Assembly (NCBI GenBank): GCA_009746045.1
Contig: RPFO01000132.1
Location: forward strand, 1,010,590-1,074,589
Direction: 5' to 3'
Origin: Mesostigma viride
Lineage: Eukaryota > Streptophyta > Mesostigmatophyceae > Mesostigmatales > Mesostigmataceae
Length of the DNA: 64,000 nucleotides
Numbering within the stretch: position 1 is the stretch's first letter; every line of letters starts with the position of its first letter. Shown here in pieces: positions 24,626-47,635 of the stretch. The translations under genes were made by a program, and so were the position numbers. The notes under the pieces were generated by a model. That model did not search any database and had not been told where the DNA came from. It worked only from the letters and a program-made list of their open reading frames with translations.

Positions 24626-27134
24626 CTGACTTGCACTCAGCGCGATGCGCAGCAAGCTCAAGATATGCCAGGACGCATCCACCATCACCCTCCGGCTGCT
24701 ACCTCACCATCCCTACCATCGCCCTCTGCCATGACCCATCCCTGAAAGAGTCGTGTCAGTGCCATGACAACCCCGATGTGTGCATGCTGGCACGTACGGT
24801 GATGGCCTCACCTTGGTGATGACGCCGATGGTGCGCACGCCTGCAGGTTGCAGAGGCATCGATGACACCGATGGCACGGACGCAAGCATGGTCACAACGC
24901 AGATGGCAAGGAAAGGCAGGCAAGGTTATGTTACTGGAGAGGCAGGCAAGGTGATTTTACTGGAAAGGCAGGCAAGGTGATTTTACTGGAAAGGCAGGGA
25001 AGGTGATTTTACTGGAGAGGCAGGCAAGGTGCTATTACAGGAGAGGCAGGCAAGGTGATTTTACTGGAAAGGCAGGCAAGGTGATTTTACTGGAGAGGCA
25101 GGCAAGGTGCTATTACTGGAAAGGCAGGCAAGGTGATTTTACTGGAGAGGCAGGCAAGGTGATTTTACTGGAGAGGCAGGGAAGGTGATTTTACTGGAGA
25201 GGCAGGCAAGGTGCTATTACAGGAGAGGCAGGCAAGGTGCTATTACTGGAAAGGCAGGCAAGGTGATTTTACTGGAGAGGCAGGCAAGGTGCTATTACTG
25301 GAAAGGCAGGCAAGGTGATTTTACTGGAGAGGCAGGCAAGGTGATTTTACTGGAGAGGCAGGCAAGGTGATTTTACTGGAAAGGCAGGCAAGGTGATTTT
25401 ACTGGAGAGGCAGGCAAGGTGCTATTACAGGAGAGGCAGGCAAGGTGCTATTACTGGAAAGGCAGGCAAGGTGATTTTACTGGAGAGGCAGGCAAGGTGC
25501 TATTACTGGAAAGGCAGGCAAGGTGATTTTACTGGAAAGGCAGGCAAGGTGCTATTACTGGAAAGGCAGGCAAGGTGATTTTACTGGAGAGGCAGGCAAG
25601 GTGCTATTACTGGAAAGGCAGGCAAGGTGATTTTACTGGAGAGGCAGGCAAGGTGATTTTACTGGAGAGGCAGGGAAGGTGATTTTACTGGAGAGGCAGG
25701 CAAGGTGCTATTACAGGAGAGGCAGGCAAGGTGCTATTACTGGAAAGGCAGGCAAGGTGATTTTACTGGAGAGGCAGGCAAGGTGCTATTACTGGAAAGG
25801 CAGGCAAGGTGATTTTACTGGAGAGGCAGGCAAGGTGATTTTACTGGAGAGGCAGGCAAGGTGATTTTACTGGAAAGGCAGGCAAGGTGATTTTACTGGA
25901 GAGGCAGGCAAGGTGCTATTACAGGAGAGGCAGGCAAGGTGGTATTCCTCGTCAGTTCAGTGGGCGAAGTAAGCGGCTCACATTAATCAGGGGCAAGCCA
26001 CCATGGTACAGGGGGGACAAATGAGTGGTCGTCATCCGCCACGCTACACAGGTTGTGTTCACTTTGGACAGCATGTTCACTCTAAGTATATTCATGGGCA
26101 AAACAACAGCAGCCCTCGTCCCTGTGGGCAGCACAGATTCAAAATCATCTCCAGCCATAGCAGCCCCAGTCAACAAACCCACAGCAGGGGCCCTCCATGC
26201 CACCGAGAAAAAAGCATACACAAGACATGCACTGGCATGAGCCCCCAGATAGGGCAGTGTTTCTAGTTTATGGCATCGCAAATGGTTCCATCGCTGCTGG
26301 CCGCATATGGAAGTGTCGTGATTACCTAATTGGATAGTATCCCGCACCATCACTAGTAGACCCATATCCATGCCTCATCCGTCATTAATTATTTAATTAA
26401 TTAATTAGTTATACACGTGCTCCCGTTGGGGAGTCACGGAGCACCCGAGTGCTTTTGATCCCTGAGTATGTACAGCGGGCAGGGGGCAGAGACCCCCCCC
26501 TTCCCTCATGCCCCAGGCATGCCACAGGGTGCACAATCGGACCCCTCGAAACGATTCCGCACCCCCATTGGGTTCAATATGACCCGTGTGAGCATTACAT
26601 TACTTTGTTGACGCGAGCAAACAAGTACTGCTAGGCGAGGCACATAGCTAGGCTGGCAGCATCCGTCATCCATCACCCATCACCCATCCTGCCCCCATCG
26701 CGCACATTTCCCCCCACCCTCACCGGCCGGGTCCACCATCCGCGCAAGCTGGAGCGCGTCGCTGTTCGCCAGGTCCGCGTTGGCCGGTGACACTGCCAGT
26801 ATCACGCTCGTGTCGTGCTGGATGTAGCCCAGCACCATGGCGCGGATGCGGCCCTCGATGTCGTCGGGTTGATCGCCCACAGGGACCTTGATGATGCCCG
26901 GCAGGTCCACCAGCGTGATCGTCAGCACGTGTGGGGAGCAGATCTTGAGGCGGATCTGCTTGTCCGAGACGCCGTAGTTGCTGCCGGTCTATTGTTGGAC
27001 GTTGGGAGGCAAAAACAGAGGCAGGGGCAGAAGCAGAGAGAGAGGGAGACATATAAAGAGAGAGAGAGAGGAGAAGGGGAGTATGTGTGTGTCTGTGTGT
27101 GTGTGTGTGTGTTTGAGTGAGTGAGTGAGTGAGT

Positions 27135-27230
<96 letters not shown>

Positions 27231-28166
27231 CAGAAGCAGAGGCACAGGCAGAGGCAGGGGCCAGAGGCGCAAGTCGCGTTGGGGATGGTTGCGCGGGGGT
27301 GCCGGGGAAGATTATGCGGAATGGATGTCAGCTTAGTGGCAAGGAGAGAGATGAGGATTTATGCGGTAAGAGCTTGTGGTAGTGAAAATTGAAGACGTAT
27401 TGGGCCCTAGTGGAGGTAGCATGGGCCAGGGTGACACTGCCAACTGGCCACTATGTCTTTGCAACCTCCTGGCTTTGAAAGCGCGACACGTCAAGTCTCC
27501 CATTGACATGGGAAAAAATGCGACCGACCGCCAAGAAAGTGATACGAGTAAACATCACTACAGACCCCTCATGTGACAGACCTGAAAAAGAAAACTGCAG
27601 GGAAGTGAAAGAAGGCGGTGAGTACATATATCTATTGACAAATAGCTGGATCATACCTCTCTGTCAGTCTCGGCCTTGATTTCCTCCCTAATTTCGTCAA
27701 AATTATACCACAACTTTCCCGGGGCATGTAGGAATTCCCCCCATTCATCTCCTTCATCCGACTGGCCAGCCGGCGTATGGACGAGCTGAAGCACCAACGG
27801 ACGGCGGGTGCATATCCCAGCTCCCCGGGGCAAAAAATCCCTCCCGACTAAAGCCTCCAGCACGCTTGATTTTCCACTGCTTTGACTACCAACTACAACC
27901 ACCTGCGGCAGCTCTACCGGGGGGGCTGTCCTGAGATGCGCAAATATGTCTTGAAGCTTGTTTACAATAGGGATAACAGCCTGGCCTAAGCCACCTGCAG
28001 GAGGGCGTGACAAGGTCCTCCCTAAACTCGCGTGCGCATCGGTTGCAGACCAGCCTTGCTTCGACGGAGTTGAGTTCATTCTGGCTGTCTCGTGCATGTA
28101 TGTGCCGGATTCGAAGTCCCGAGGGGGGGCGTCCCTGGCAACAGTCATTTGCTGCGCCTTCGACAT
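7991..28166 (-). CDS. DRP3: Dynamin-related GTPase, DRP3/Dnm1/Drp1 class (mitochondrial and peroxisomal fission)
   Basis: Large self-assembling GTPase expected to constrict mitochondria and peroxisomes from the cytosol. Exons in transcript order: 28166-27657, 26988-26724, 24840-24812, 23481-23380, 21759-21631, 21169-21053, 19849-19801, 19571-19465, 19096-19004, 18403-18311, 17660-17517, 16723-16646, 15714-15625 (tentative), 11594-11442 (start tentative), 10531-10385, 9664-9612, 8875-8776, 8437-7991. Phases agree throughout, giving about 901 aa. The P-loop GSQSSGKSS lies at 93-101, DLPG at 198-201 and TKLD at 267-270 (split by an intron). The stalk reads [18 protein letters not shown], and [11 protein letters not shown] matches plant DRP3 more closely than animal Drp1. 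The GED contains [17 protein letters not shown]. There is no PH or proline-rich domain, which supports the fission class. The first in-frame ATG is at 28166. The 29-nt exon 3 and the repeat-laden introns are unusual. Confidence 0.92.
8935..9190. repeat. 43-bp minisatellite, about 6 copies (dynamin intron 16)
   Basis: Units contain ggtgttttgcgacagagacg and recur every 43 bases (one spacing is 45). Several frames stay open across it on both strands. Confidence 0.9.
10600..10735. repeat. CACA/CATG-rich microsatellite (dynamin intron 14)
   Basis: Imperfect acacacatgc-type units lie just upstream (in transcript sense) of the GED-encoding exon at 10531. Confidence 0.8.
12243..14515. repeat. 58-bp minisatellite, about 39 copies (dynamin intron 13)
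   Basis: The unit contains gggtggcacaacttgg and ccagcaactgactggctggg. Spacing is a strict 58 bases. Copies differ mainly at one base (ggggtgg versus gagtgg), plus a rarer 'ttcagcgac' variant. Because 58 is not a multiple of three, all three minus frames read the same peptide set and stay open for over 500 codons. This is not a gene. Confidence 0.97.
15755..16040. repeat. Imperfect tandem repeat, CAACAATCAACACCCACAACA-type
   Basis: Blocks of 'caacaatcaacacccacaac', 'cctcccaataactaacaccc' and 'gggaaacacccgcagtaatt' alternate, with near-identical longer units of about 90 bases at 15,840-16,030. Confidence 0.85.
16392..16660. repeat. 39-bp minisatellite overlapping the 5' splice site of dynamin exon 12, 7 copies
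   Basis: Units start at 16404, 16443, 16482, 16521, 16560, 16599 and 16638. On the minus strand the first unit contains the end of exon 12 (LSTAK) and its donor. The next copies read (A/V)LS(M/I)GK|gtaatg, then drift to LSTSK|atactg. The frame stays open through all units (13 codons each). Confidence 0.92.
17100..17310. repeat. Interstitial TTTAGGG repeats
   Basis: Pairs of tttaggg occur within roughly 60-base units that also contain 'gtccgcatgaaa', spaced over about 200 bases. The heptamer is the plant/green-algal telomere type. Confidence 0.85.
17916..18137. repeat. (CCCACA)n hexamer array
   Basis: About 37 almost perfect hexamers lie between dynamin exons 10 and 11. Every frame is open on both strands (PHPHPH, VGVGVG, CGCG), so long open frames here are artefacts. 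Confidence 0.97.
20541..21012. repeat. 75-bp minisatellite, about 6 copies (dynamin intron 6)
   Basis: Units of 75 bases contain cgaacacaccaagtccttga and 'cccaacccaccacatcattg'. The 'accaagtccttgac' block resembles the end of exon 6 plus its donor, 'accccgtccttgac', at 21,050-21,065. Confidence 0.93.
22545..23190. repeat. 18-bp minisatellite, about 35 copies (dynamin intron 4)
   Basis: The unit is gggatgcgacaacggttg, with ggt/gtt and gcaac variants. An 18-bp period keeps the frame, so five frames stay open for 250 codons or more. This is a repeat artefact. Confidence 0.97.
24541..24625. repeat. (CA)n microsatellite (dynamin intron 3)
   Basis: About 40 CA units with rare CG interruptions. 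Confidence 0.97.
24915..25945. repeat. 26-bp minisatellite, about 39 copies (dynamin intron 2)
   Basis: The unit is ggcaggcaaggtgattttac plus tggaga/tggaaa; a gctattac variant alternates with gattttac. In gene sense each unit reads ccttgcctgcctctccag, which is a pyrimidine tract plus CAG, so the intron carries a long row of acceptor-like sites ahead of the 29-nt exon 3. Confidence 0.96.
26383..26560 (-). mobile_element. Short retroelement family B, copy in dynamin intron 2
   Basis: A TTAATTAATTAATTAGT tract, then ctcccgttggggagtcacgg, then 'agcgggcagggggcagaga' and 'gccacagggtgcacaatcgg'. This matches 2,484-2,720 in order. Confidence 0.65.
27060..27245. repeat. (GT)n, (GAGT)n and (GA)n microsatellite cluster (dynamin intron 1)
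   Basis: A GA-rich tract, a GT run, six GTGA units and then about 50 GA units lie 70 bases upstream (transcript sense) of exon 2, as a pyrimidine tract in gene sense. Confidence 0.95.
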
Positions 28167-29143
28167 AGCATAATTTTTCCCGTGTAAAATGGCTAGCAGC
28201 CACCCATTCGGGCGCCGTCCTGCTGCCGGAAAAGCCCCTCCCGAGGGCAATTCCACGAAAATGGCGACCTGCACCGTGGTGTTTTCGTTGTCGACTTGTC
28301 CAGAATGATGGACGAGCTGTGGCGCACAGGAGGCAAATTGAAAAAGAGTTGGAGGGACAAGTGGCAGAAATATCTAAGCCGGCTAAGCTTCAGTACGTCA
28401 GGTCAATCTTCGGCGAGCAGGTACATTCTTCGTGACACGATACTACATGTAGCCGTCATGAAGATACTATATTAATCCTTGAAGTTATTTCTGAATTATC
28501 GTTGGCAACAACAATTAGTAGGAATAGGATCTGTACGGTGTACCACACTACCGGGGTATGTCCTGTCAGCAGACAGCATAAACAAAATTGGTTGAAGTTG
28601 TATTGGACGAGCGTGCGGGCTCGTGCGGGCTCGTGCGGGCCTGCGGGGCGAAGGCGTTAGCACTTCGCACGTGATAGATGACCGCCCCAATAATAAATGG
28701 GTTCAAGTACATGGCGTGGCATGAGACGAGCGTCTAGCCACCCGTTTTGTTGGTAACACACACGCTCAGAAGCCGTGAGCGAGTGGCCGGGCATCCAGCA
28801 CTCTTAGGCTTTCCGCAAGAACCTGAGTCATCGGCAGTCGTTGGAATGCTTGGCTGCCGGCCATGCGTTATATGGCAACATCCGGGGGCAGAGGATGGGA
28901 CGGTGGTCTCCAATTACATCGCGTAGATGAAACCTTTGTTCTTGTGGGCAAATGTAAAATGTCTGATGACAATTACCGGGGGAGCCTTTAGAGAATGACA
29001 TTACATGGAATGGGTAATTGAATAAGCCGATGTACTCCCATCAGTAAAAGAATTCCCAACAGTCTTTGGTGTCAGGTTGTTATAGATCCCTGCCGATATC
29101 GCGGCATCACAATCTAAGCTTCCAAGTAGAACAAGCGATAGCC
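28167..29143. promoter_or_regulatory. Shared head-to-head promoter region (dynamin / SPRING)
   Basis: About 980 bases separate the divergent start codons at 28166 (minus) and 29144 (plus). It holds short tandem 'ggctcgtgcg' units near 28,616-28,645 and no TATA box that I can place with confidence. A 57-codon open frame starts at 28305 (+) and is not called. The regulatory role is inferred from geometry only. Confidence 0.4.
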
Positions 29144-38878
<9,735 letters not shown>

Positions 38879-38949
38879 CGACAATGCAAGGAGCCAATTT
38901 CTGGGTGGCGAAGTAACGAGCTGATCGCATTATTCATAGGTGAATCGTG

Positions 38950-38954
38950 TGTAA
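38950..38954 (+). terminator. TGTAA poly(A)-type signal
   Basis: TGTAA 72 nt after the SPRING stop codon fits the chlorophyte poly(A) signal. It is a short motif with limited specificity. Confidence 0.35.
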
Positions 38955-39126
38955 TAGCTAGGGCTTTCTTTAGAAAAGGGATATCTGTAGGGTGGAAACC
39001 GTTAGGGCAGGAAATAGATAAGCTGTGTCCCCACCTGTATCGGCCAGTTTCACATTTCAATGCCTAGTATCGAGTGAACGCATGTGTAGTATTCCTACGC
39101 ACCACTCTCATGTAGTTCGTCTAGCA

Positions 39127-39205
39127 CAACTTCCTAATTACTGGCACCACTCTCCGGTAAAGAGTTTTTTCGCAGTGAGTTATAGTTTGGGATGCCTTCA
39201 GTTCA
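39127..39205 (+). mobile_element. tRNA-like SINE, 5' fragment
   Basis: The string ggcaccactctccggtaaag and 'ttttttcgcagtg', then 'gggatgccttcagttcagga', match the head of the copy at 50,400. No B box is kept here. Confidence 0.5.
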
Positions 39206-39960
39206 GGATAGCCCTTTTGCTGTGGGATCTACGCTTACACGTCCGTAGCATATTGTTGTGTCACTTACTAGTTCACTACTGGTTGTTCGACTACGGCACG
39301 AGATAACCTATATCCCACTGTACGTAAGCAACAGTGGGTACTTAAATAGATTAAGCAAACTGTGTCACGTGAGCATAAATCCTGAAATGGGTACGTGGAC
39401 GTGGAATGAAATTTATCCATTCATTGACGCGCCTCCATTGGGAGAGTCACGGGGTACCAACTTTGAGTGTATGTACCTTTCATCCCTGTTTGATGCACAG
39501 CAAGGTGGCATGGGATCACCCCCCTTCTCTAGTTGCATGCCTTGAAAGGCAGGCCACTGCTCACTGGGAGAGTCTAACAACTAGCTACTGTGGGTGCAAT
39601 AAGGCTTCGAGATAGCAAGAGCGTAGCGGATACAGTAGGGCTGCCCCATGGTCCAGTTGCCACAGAAGTTGTCCAGGAATAGTTGTCTCATAGGCTAGGA
39701 ACTCAATTAGATCAAGGGTCCGGTCGGTTTGGCCTCTCCAGGAGCCTGAGGGCTATTAGGGGCATACCCAGGGTTTACCCACACACCCTGGTGGAATGGA
39801 ATGGGTGCCTATCTACTACCTCTAGTTGTATAGTTTTGCGGGTGCCCTGGCCGGCCGGCGCGAACCACATTATATGCATGAGACAACTTAGTCTCTATGA
39901 GACAACCGCGACTGGGGGGTCATGTAACCGCCTGCCAAGTCGCTTAAAGTTAAAATTAGT

Positions 39961-39996
39961 GCATGAGACAACTATGTGCACATAGTTGTCTCATGC
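39961..39996. repeat. 36-bp perfect palindrome
   Basis: GCATGAGACAACTATGTG is followed directly by its reverse complement. The half-site 'agttgtctca' recurs singly near 39,680, 39,890, 41,588 and 47,862. Confidence 0.9.
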
Positions 39997-40084
39997 ATGT
40001 CCATGAAGAGATCGGCTTGTAATCTGCCCCCCAGACCATAAGATGCAAGTGGGGGCCCCTTCGGCCACCAAATCATCAGGATTA

Positions 40085-40400
40085 ATTAATTAGGAACATA
40101 ACTCCTTTGGGAGTATATGTAGCACATACCCCAGAGAAGGGGCATATGGCCTATCATACATTCTAAGCTACTTCCTGCAAGGGTGGGAATGTAAACGACC
40201 CTTGCTCTAGGTGCACCAGGGCACTTGCAGCCCCATGATGTTCAAGCTATGCCCAGCTAAGGGGGAGCCTGTCATGGGGGGGAAGATCAGCATAGCTATA
40301 CAAAAGCTAGGGCATGGCGTCTCAGCAGAGAGTTACTCCCTGCATGGGCACGGCATAATTAAATAAAGCTAGGCATCATCTGGAGGGTGGCTCATCATAG
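40085..40400 (-). mobile_element. Short retroelement family C, copy 3
   Basis: A TTAATTAATTAG tract, tcctttgggag, 'gtagcacataccccagagaa', 'ctacttcctgcaagggtggg' and 'gcgtctcagcagagagtta' occur in the order of the 5,260 copy. Confidence 0.65.
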
Positions 40401-40855
40401 GCACACATGTACATGACTAAAAAGGCTAGGCCTCAGCTGGTATAGTGCCTGTAGTAGGCGGGCATGTACAATTAGGCCACTGTCTAACTATTCTACACTA
40501 CTGCTACTGTATTCCCCTAGGCTGGGGCTTCTGGTGTCGCTGGGGCCGCGGGGGTCGAGGGGGTCGCGTGCCAGGGCTTGTGGCCGACGTAGATGGCCGC
40601 CCCCTTCCAGTACACCGGCTGGCCCGCCTTGGTCTGCCGGAGCTGGAGGTTGGTCGGATCAAATCATCAGGATCATTGCTACAATTTGAGTAATTATAGA
40701 AAGTATTGCTTTGACTTGGCATGTCTTCTCGTCGGGAGCCATGCATGCATGCGTGTGGAGCCGCTTTCAAAAAGATGTGTATATTCGATCCGGACTGGTC
40801 TTGCATGAAGCAATGCCCGGGATGCCTGTCGAATGCTATTCTGATCAGGCACTCC

Positions 40856-41068
40856 GCAAAGGTGAAAACCATTTACGTTCAGTGCCGGGCCGCGGAAAAC
40901 GCGGAAAAACGCGATCTGCAAATGAATCCGACCGGAATCGAACTGGGGACCTCGATCTCGCACCAATTTTGCTGACTACAGGACGGACGTCTCCGGTTAC
41001 CATGGCATCGCCAAATTACACCTACAGTCATCCGCAAAAGTTCTCCTGTCCGGGGAGTGATGCAAGCC
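40856..41068 (-). mobile_element. tRNA-like SINE, full copy
   Basis: Reverse complement of the 47,636-47,880 copy at high identity. In its own sense it reads a CTCCCCGG/AGGAG hairpin head, a tRNA A-box-like stretch around 'ggcgatgccatggtaaccgg', the B-box gttcgattcc, and a tail with 'tttttccgcgttttccgcgg'. The B box fits a Pol III internal promoter. Confidence 0.7.
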
Positions 41069-41199
41069 TTTCGGATTTGGTACTTGATAAATCACTCGAG
41101 ATCTGTGTGTAGGAGTACTACACACGTGTCTGCACGCGAGATCGACTTGTTCAGTCTCGCAACGTGAGACGGGCTGAACACGGCAATGCTATGCTCATG

Positions 41200-41420
41200 C
41201 GGGTCTCATCAATTAATTCATTAAGAACATACATCCGTGGGGAGGATATGTAACACACACGCATCTTATTGCACCCACGGAATTTGCCGGATCGATCCTT
41301 TAATCGTATCTGTGGCATGCCTCTGGCATCATGAAGGGAAAGGGGGGGTCTCTTCCCCTTTTCCTAAGCACTCCAGTGCTCCGTGACTCCCCAACGAGAG
41401 CGTGTGTTTTAATTAATTAT
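41200..41420. mobile_element. Two element tails: family C end and inverted family B end
   Basis: At 41,205-41,260 TTAATTCATTAAG precedes 'acatccgtggggaggatatgt'. At 41,290-41,420 the family B body runs the other way ('cactccagtgctccgtgact', 'ccccaacgagagcgtgtg') into TTAATTAATTA. Confidence 0.55.
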
Positions 41421-41896
41421 GATAATTTAATTGCCTCGGAGAGCTAGATGGCCTGCGCAGGAGCAACAACTTTAGCCGGCAAGGCAGACCAGTGCATGCA
41501 TGCCAGTTGTCCAACTTAATGACATGCCGGCGCCGGGCATATTAATAAATGTCAAAGAGCTTGCCAATATGTAGGCTGACAATATGTAGTTGTCTCACTT
41601 AATAGCCCGGCGGCAGCTAGTGGAGCTGTCTGCATGCCCTAGCATGCTTGCAGATGGATATCGATGACATTAGTGGTATGAGCACCCATGAACGAATACA
41701 ATACTGCACTTCCATTGCCATGAAGCTTTGTATTTGATTATAATGCTATGATTGTCAAGTGCTATGCGTGTCAAGTGACACTTAACATATCGATTGTCAT
41801 CATCCCCTGGTATCGCGTTCCAATTCCCTAGCATCCTGCAATGTCCAGCTGGTTGGGTGCTCATCAAGACACGTCTAACGTCATCATAGAAGGGCC

Positions 41897-42757
41897 TCAC
41901 GTGACCGAGGCCCTCGTGGCCCTCGTAGGACTCTCAACATGGGCAGGTAGTTGGGACCTCAGCGCACCCAGGTGGGCCCTGAGGCGATCGTTCAGGTGTC
42001 GCACATGCCTTGTCAGCAGCGCCCCAGATGACAGCGACGCCACCAAGCCATTGACGCTAGCGGCGCCAGCGCCCCCGGTGCCATCGCGGTCAGTGCAGAA
42101 GGTCGCTCGTGAGCTGCTCGCGCCGCCCTCCTGCGCCAGGCGTGCGCCATTTTCAGAAGCCTCCCCGCCCCGCACGCTGTCCCTTAGGAACGTTTCTAGT
42201 TCGACGAAGAAGGTGTGTGCATTTTCGATGTGCTTGCGCTTGGCTTCGCTGCTCGCGTGGGTATGCCGGATGGAGGAGATTTCCTGGACGACCTGCTCGA
42301 TCTGTTGCTCCGTCGCCAGCAGCTGCGAGCGAAGCTCTCGCTTCACCTTGGCAAGCCGCCGGAACCGCTTTTCCAGGTCAGCTTTTTCCACGGTCGCGGA
42401 ATGGTACGTTTCCAGGTGACTGCAGAGCAAGTTGCCAAGCTGCTGAAGAGCCTGTTCGTCGTTCTCATCAGAGGTGCAGCTCAGGGTCTCCTCGACTACC
42501 TCCGAGATCACACCGGAAACGATGCTGAAGACGCTGGAATGAAGAGAGTCACGCACTGCCTTTCGGCTCGAGTTAGGCGCTGGCTTTCGGCTTGGCTGCG
42601 ATTGCTCCTCATCATTGACTGGTGCAGCAGGCTGGTGCGCTTGTCTTGCGGAGCGTTGGGCGGCAGTTGCTGAAGATGCTAATCTCGCAGTTTTCTTGCC
42701 TTGCTCGCCGCCGTCAACTTCCTTAGCCGGCGAGGAGGCCCGCTTTCTAAGCTTCAT
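41897..42757 (-). CDS. Intronless coiled-coil protein, 286 aa; possibly CENP-U/Ame1-like
   Basis: A single open frame runs from ATG at 42757 to TGA at 41897. The N-terminus is basic and low-complexity (MKLRKRASSPAK, nuclear-signal-like). From about residue 110 a long helical region follows: KADLEKRFRRLAKVKRELRS, QQIEQVVQEISSIRHTH, then HIENAHTFFVELETFLRD. The tail is Ser/Gly/Ala-rich with 'RHVRHLNDRLRAHLGAL'. The order of a basic tail, an 'RxxxKVKRELRxxLL' helix and 'IRxxH..AHxFxxxLE' resembles inner-kinetochore CENP-U/Ame1 coiled coils, but this is a weak, motif-level likeness. It is surrounded by retroelement copies and lacks introns, unlike its neighbours, so a processed retrocopy is possible. 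No TTAA-tailed hairpin sits at its 3' end. Confidence 0.6.
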   Translation of the reverse strand: MKLRKRASSPAKEVDGGEQGKKTARLASSATAAQRSARQAHQPAAPVNDEEQSQPSRKPAPNSSRKAVRDSLHSSVFSIVSGVISEVVEETLSCTSDENDEQALQQLGNLLCSHLETYHSATVEKADLEKRFRRLAKVKRELRSQLLATEQQIEQVVQEISSIRHTHASSEAKRKHIENAHTFFVELETFLRDSVRGGEASENGARLAQEGGASSSRATFCTDRDGTGGAGAASVNGLVASLSSGALLTRHVRHLNDRLRAHLGALRSQLPAHVESPTRATRASVT

Positions 42758-43081
42758 CCTTTCCCTCGTACCGGCAGAAAATTTGATGTCAGTAGTTCGT
42801 GGCTACGACACGCATCCCTGCCATCGGTTGCCTCGCCCTGCCGCAGATACCATCATGCACCTCAGACGTGTAGCTCATCTACACATTCATGCTTTTATGA
42901 CACTAACAAGCAAAATCAGCTTCTTGCAATTGGCTACGCCAAATGGCGTAATGGCAACGATACTCCAACGCCTAAGTGGCGCCAACCTTTGTCACGTAGG
43001 TGCATCCAGCCAAGTTTGTTGACGACCTACGGACAACGGACAACTTATCGTGCTTGTATATTAAATTAAGTTGAGAGGAGA

Positions 43082-43235
43082 CCATACCTACAAGCTCCTA
43101 CGACAACACCGGAATGCAAATCAACAACACCGACTGGAATCCTGACTGGAATGGCGAATGGCGACGCCTACAAGCTCCTACGACAACACCGGAGTGATAA
43201 TTACCGACTGGAATCCTGACTGGAATGGCGACGGG
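43082..43235. repeat. Direct tandem duplication, two copies of about 75-85 bp
   Basis: 'acaagctcctacgacaacac' and 'gactggaatcctgactggaa' occur in both copies, with small indels between them. Confidence 0.85.
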
Positions 43236-44008
43236 CGACTGTGAAATAGGTAGGTATTGTAAGCATGGTTCTAAGGCGTGAATTTACGCGGGGAAAATTG
43301 ATCATCATTATGCCGCATGGCGGTTAGCAGTTAGCAATTGTGGTTAGCCCAGCCGCCCCAGCGAGGTCTTGTTGTTGTGGTGTTCCACTATGTACACCAT
43401 ATGTATGTAGACCACAGTAGTCACTAGTCCACAACATGCCGCACAATAATGACCCTGTCGGTATGTACACCGGCGCGGGAAAACTCATGCCGCCAGCCGC
43501 ACATGAGCAGCAGAGAATCTATAATTATGGCGGAGGGCCGGATATTGTTGTTGTTGTCGTTGTTGCCCAATGCCCACGCCGCACATGAGGGCCGGATAAT
43601 ATAGTATCAATGGTATTGTCAGGGCTCTGTGTCTTCCAACTTGCCTCTCAAATTACATACAAGTATTTTGTCCACCCAGAAGTACGATCCAAAGTATAGA
43701 TACCAAAAAGTACGGCTCGATGAGCATTAAAATCTTTCGCGAGAGAAGATTTAAATTAGCAAATGTCTGGGAGAGAGGGGCATCGATGACCAGCACCAAA
43801 GAACAATAGTTTAGATCAAAACTTTTAAAGATATGTAATTTATTGCAATAGTTTTTCTTTTCGGGTCGGGGGGCTACCCCTGGTCAATGTGGTCAATTCG
43901 GGGGTGCAGCCGTGCATTGGCCGCCGGCGCAGGCGTCAAAGTCCGCATTCCGTGCCATCCCTCGGCCTCTTCCAGCGGGACGACGGCCATCGCCACGCTA
44001 CCACAGCG
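43236..44008. other. 5' flank of RPL18 with MITE-like motifs
   Basis: Contains the GCCCACGCCGCACATG motif and (gtt)n near 43,490-43,600. The last 140 bases, rich in pyrimidine runs, should hold the RPL18 promoter and 5' leader. No TATA box is placed. Confidence 0.4.
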
Positions 44009-47227
<3,219 letters not shown>

Positions 47228-47470
47228 ACATATTCCTTTTTGCTGCACATTATATTGCAGGGCATACTGGGGCTGGCTCGGGTGCTCATGTGGCCGCCGA
47301 CCTTGTGTGGACGTTGCAATCAATTGGGCTCTTTTACTCAGGCCTACCCTGGGCAATCACATGGGTGTGATTGGTAGTGCACGCATATCCAATGACTCCA
47401 CAGCGGATGCGTTGCAAACCGTTGGTTAGATCCAAGGTTATGTAAAGCTTATGCAAACGCGTTTTTTATT

Positions 47471-47479
47471 TGTAATAAA
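47471..47479 (+). terminator. TGTAATAAA poly(A) signal of RPL18
   Basis: Overlapping TGTAA (algal type) and AATAAA (canonical) lie 244 nt past the stop. Confidence 0.5.
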
Positions 47480-47635
47480 ACCAGTTTTCAATGCCAGAAG
47501 TGCATCATTTGCACTAGTTCTGCCACCTGATTTGGTTGCCAGATAAACATCCAATCAAGTGAAATTGTGTGCTGTGGGAATACTAGTCCAGAGTGCAAAA
47601 GTATAGTATAATATCCTGGCTGTGGACACATAGTT

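Noticed and set aside
28305..28478. 57-codon frame [20 protein letters not shown] in the divergent promoter region
   Set aside because: Short, without a family match. A donor-like gt follows, but no partner exon was found.
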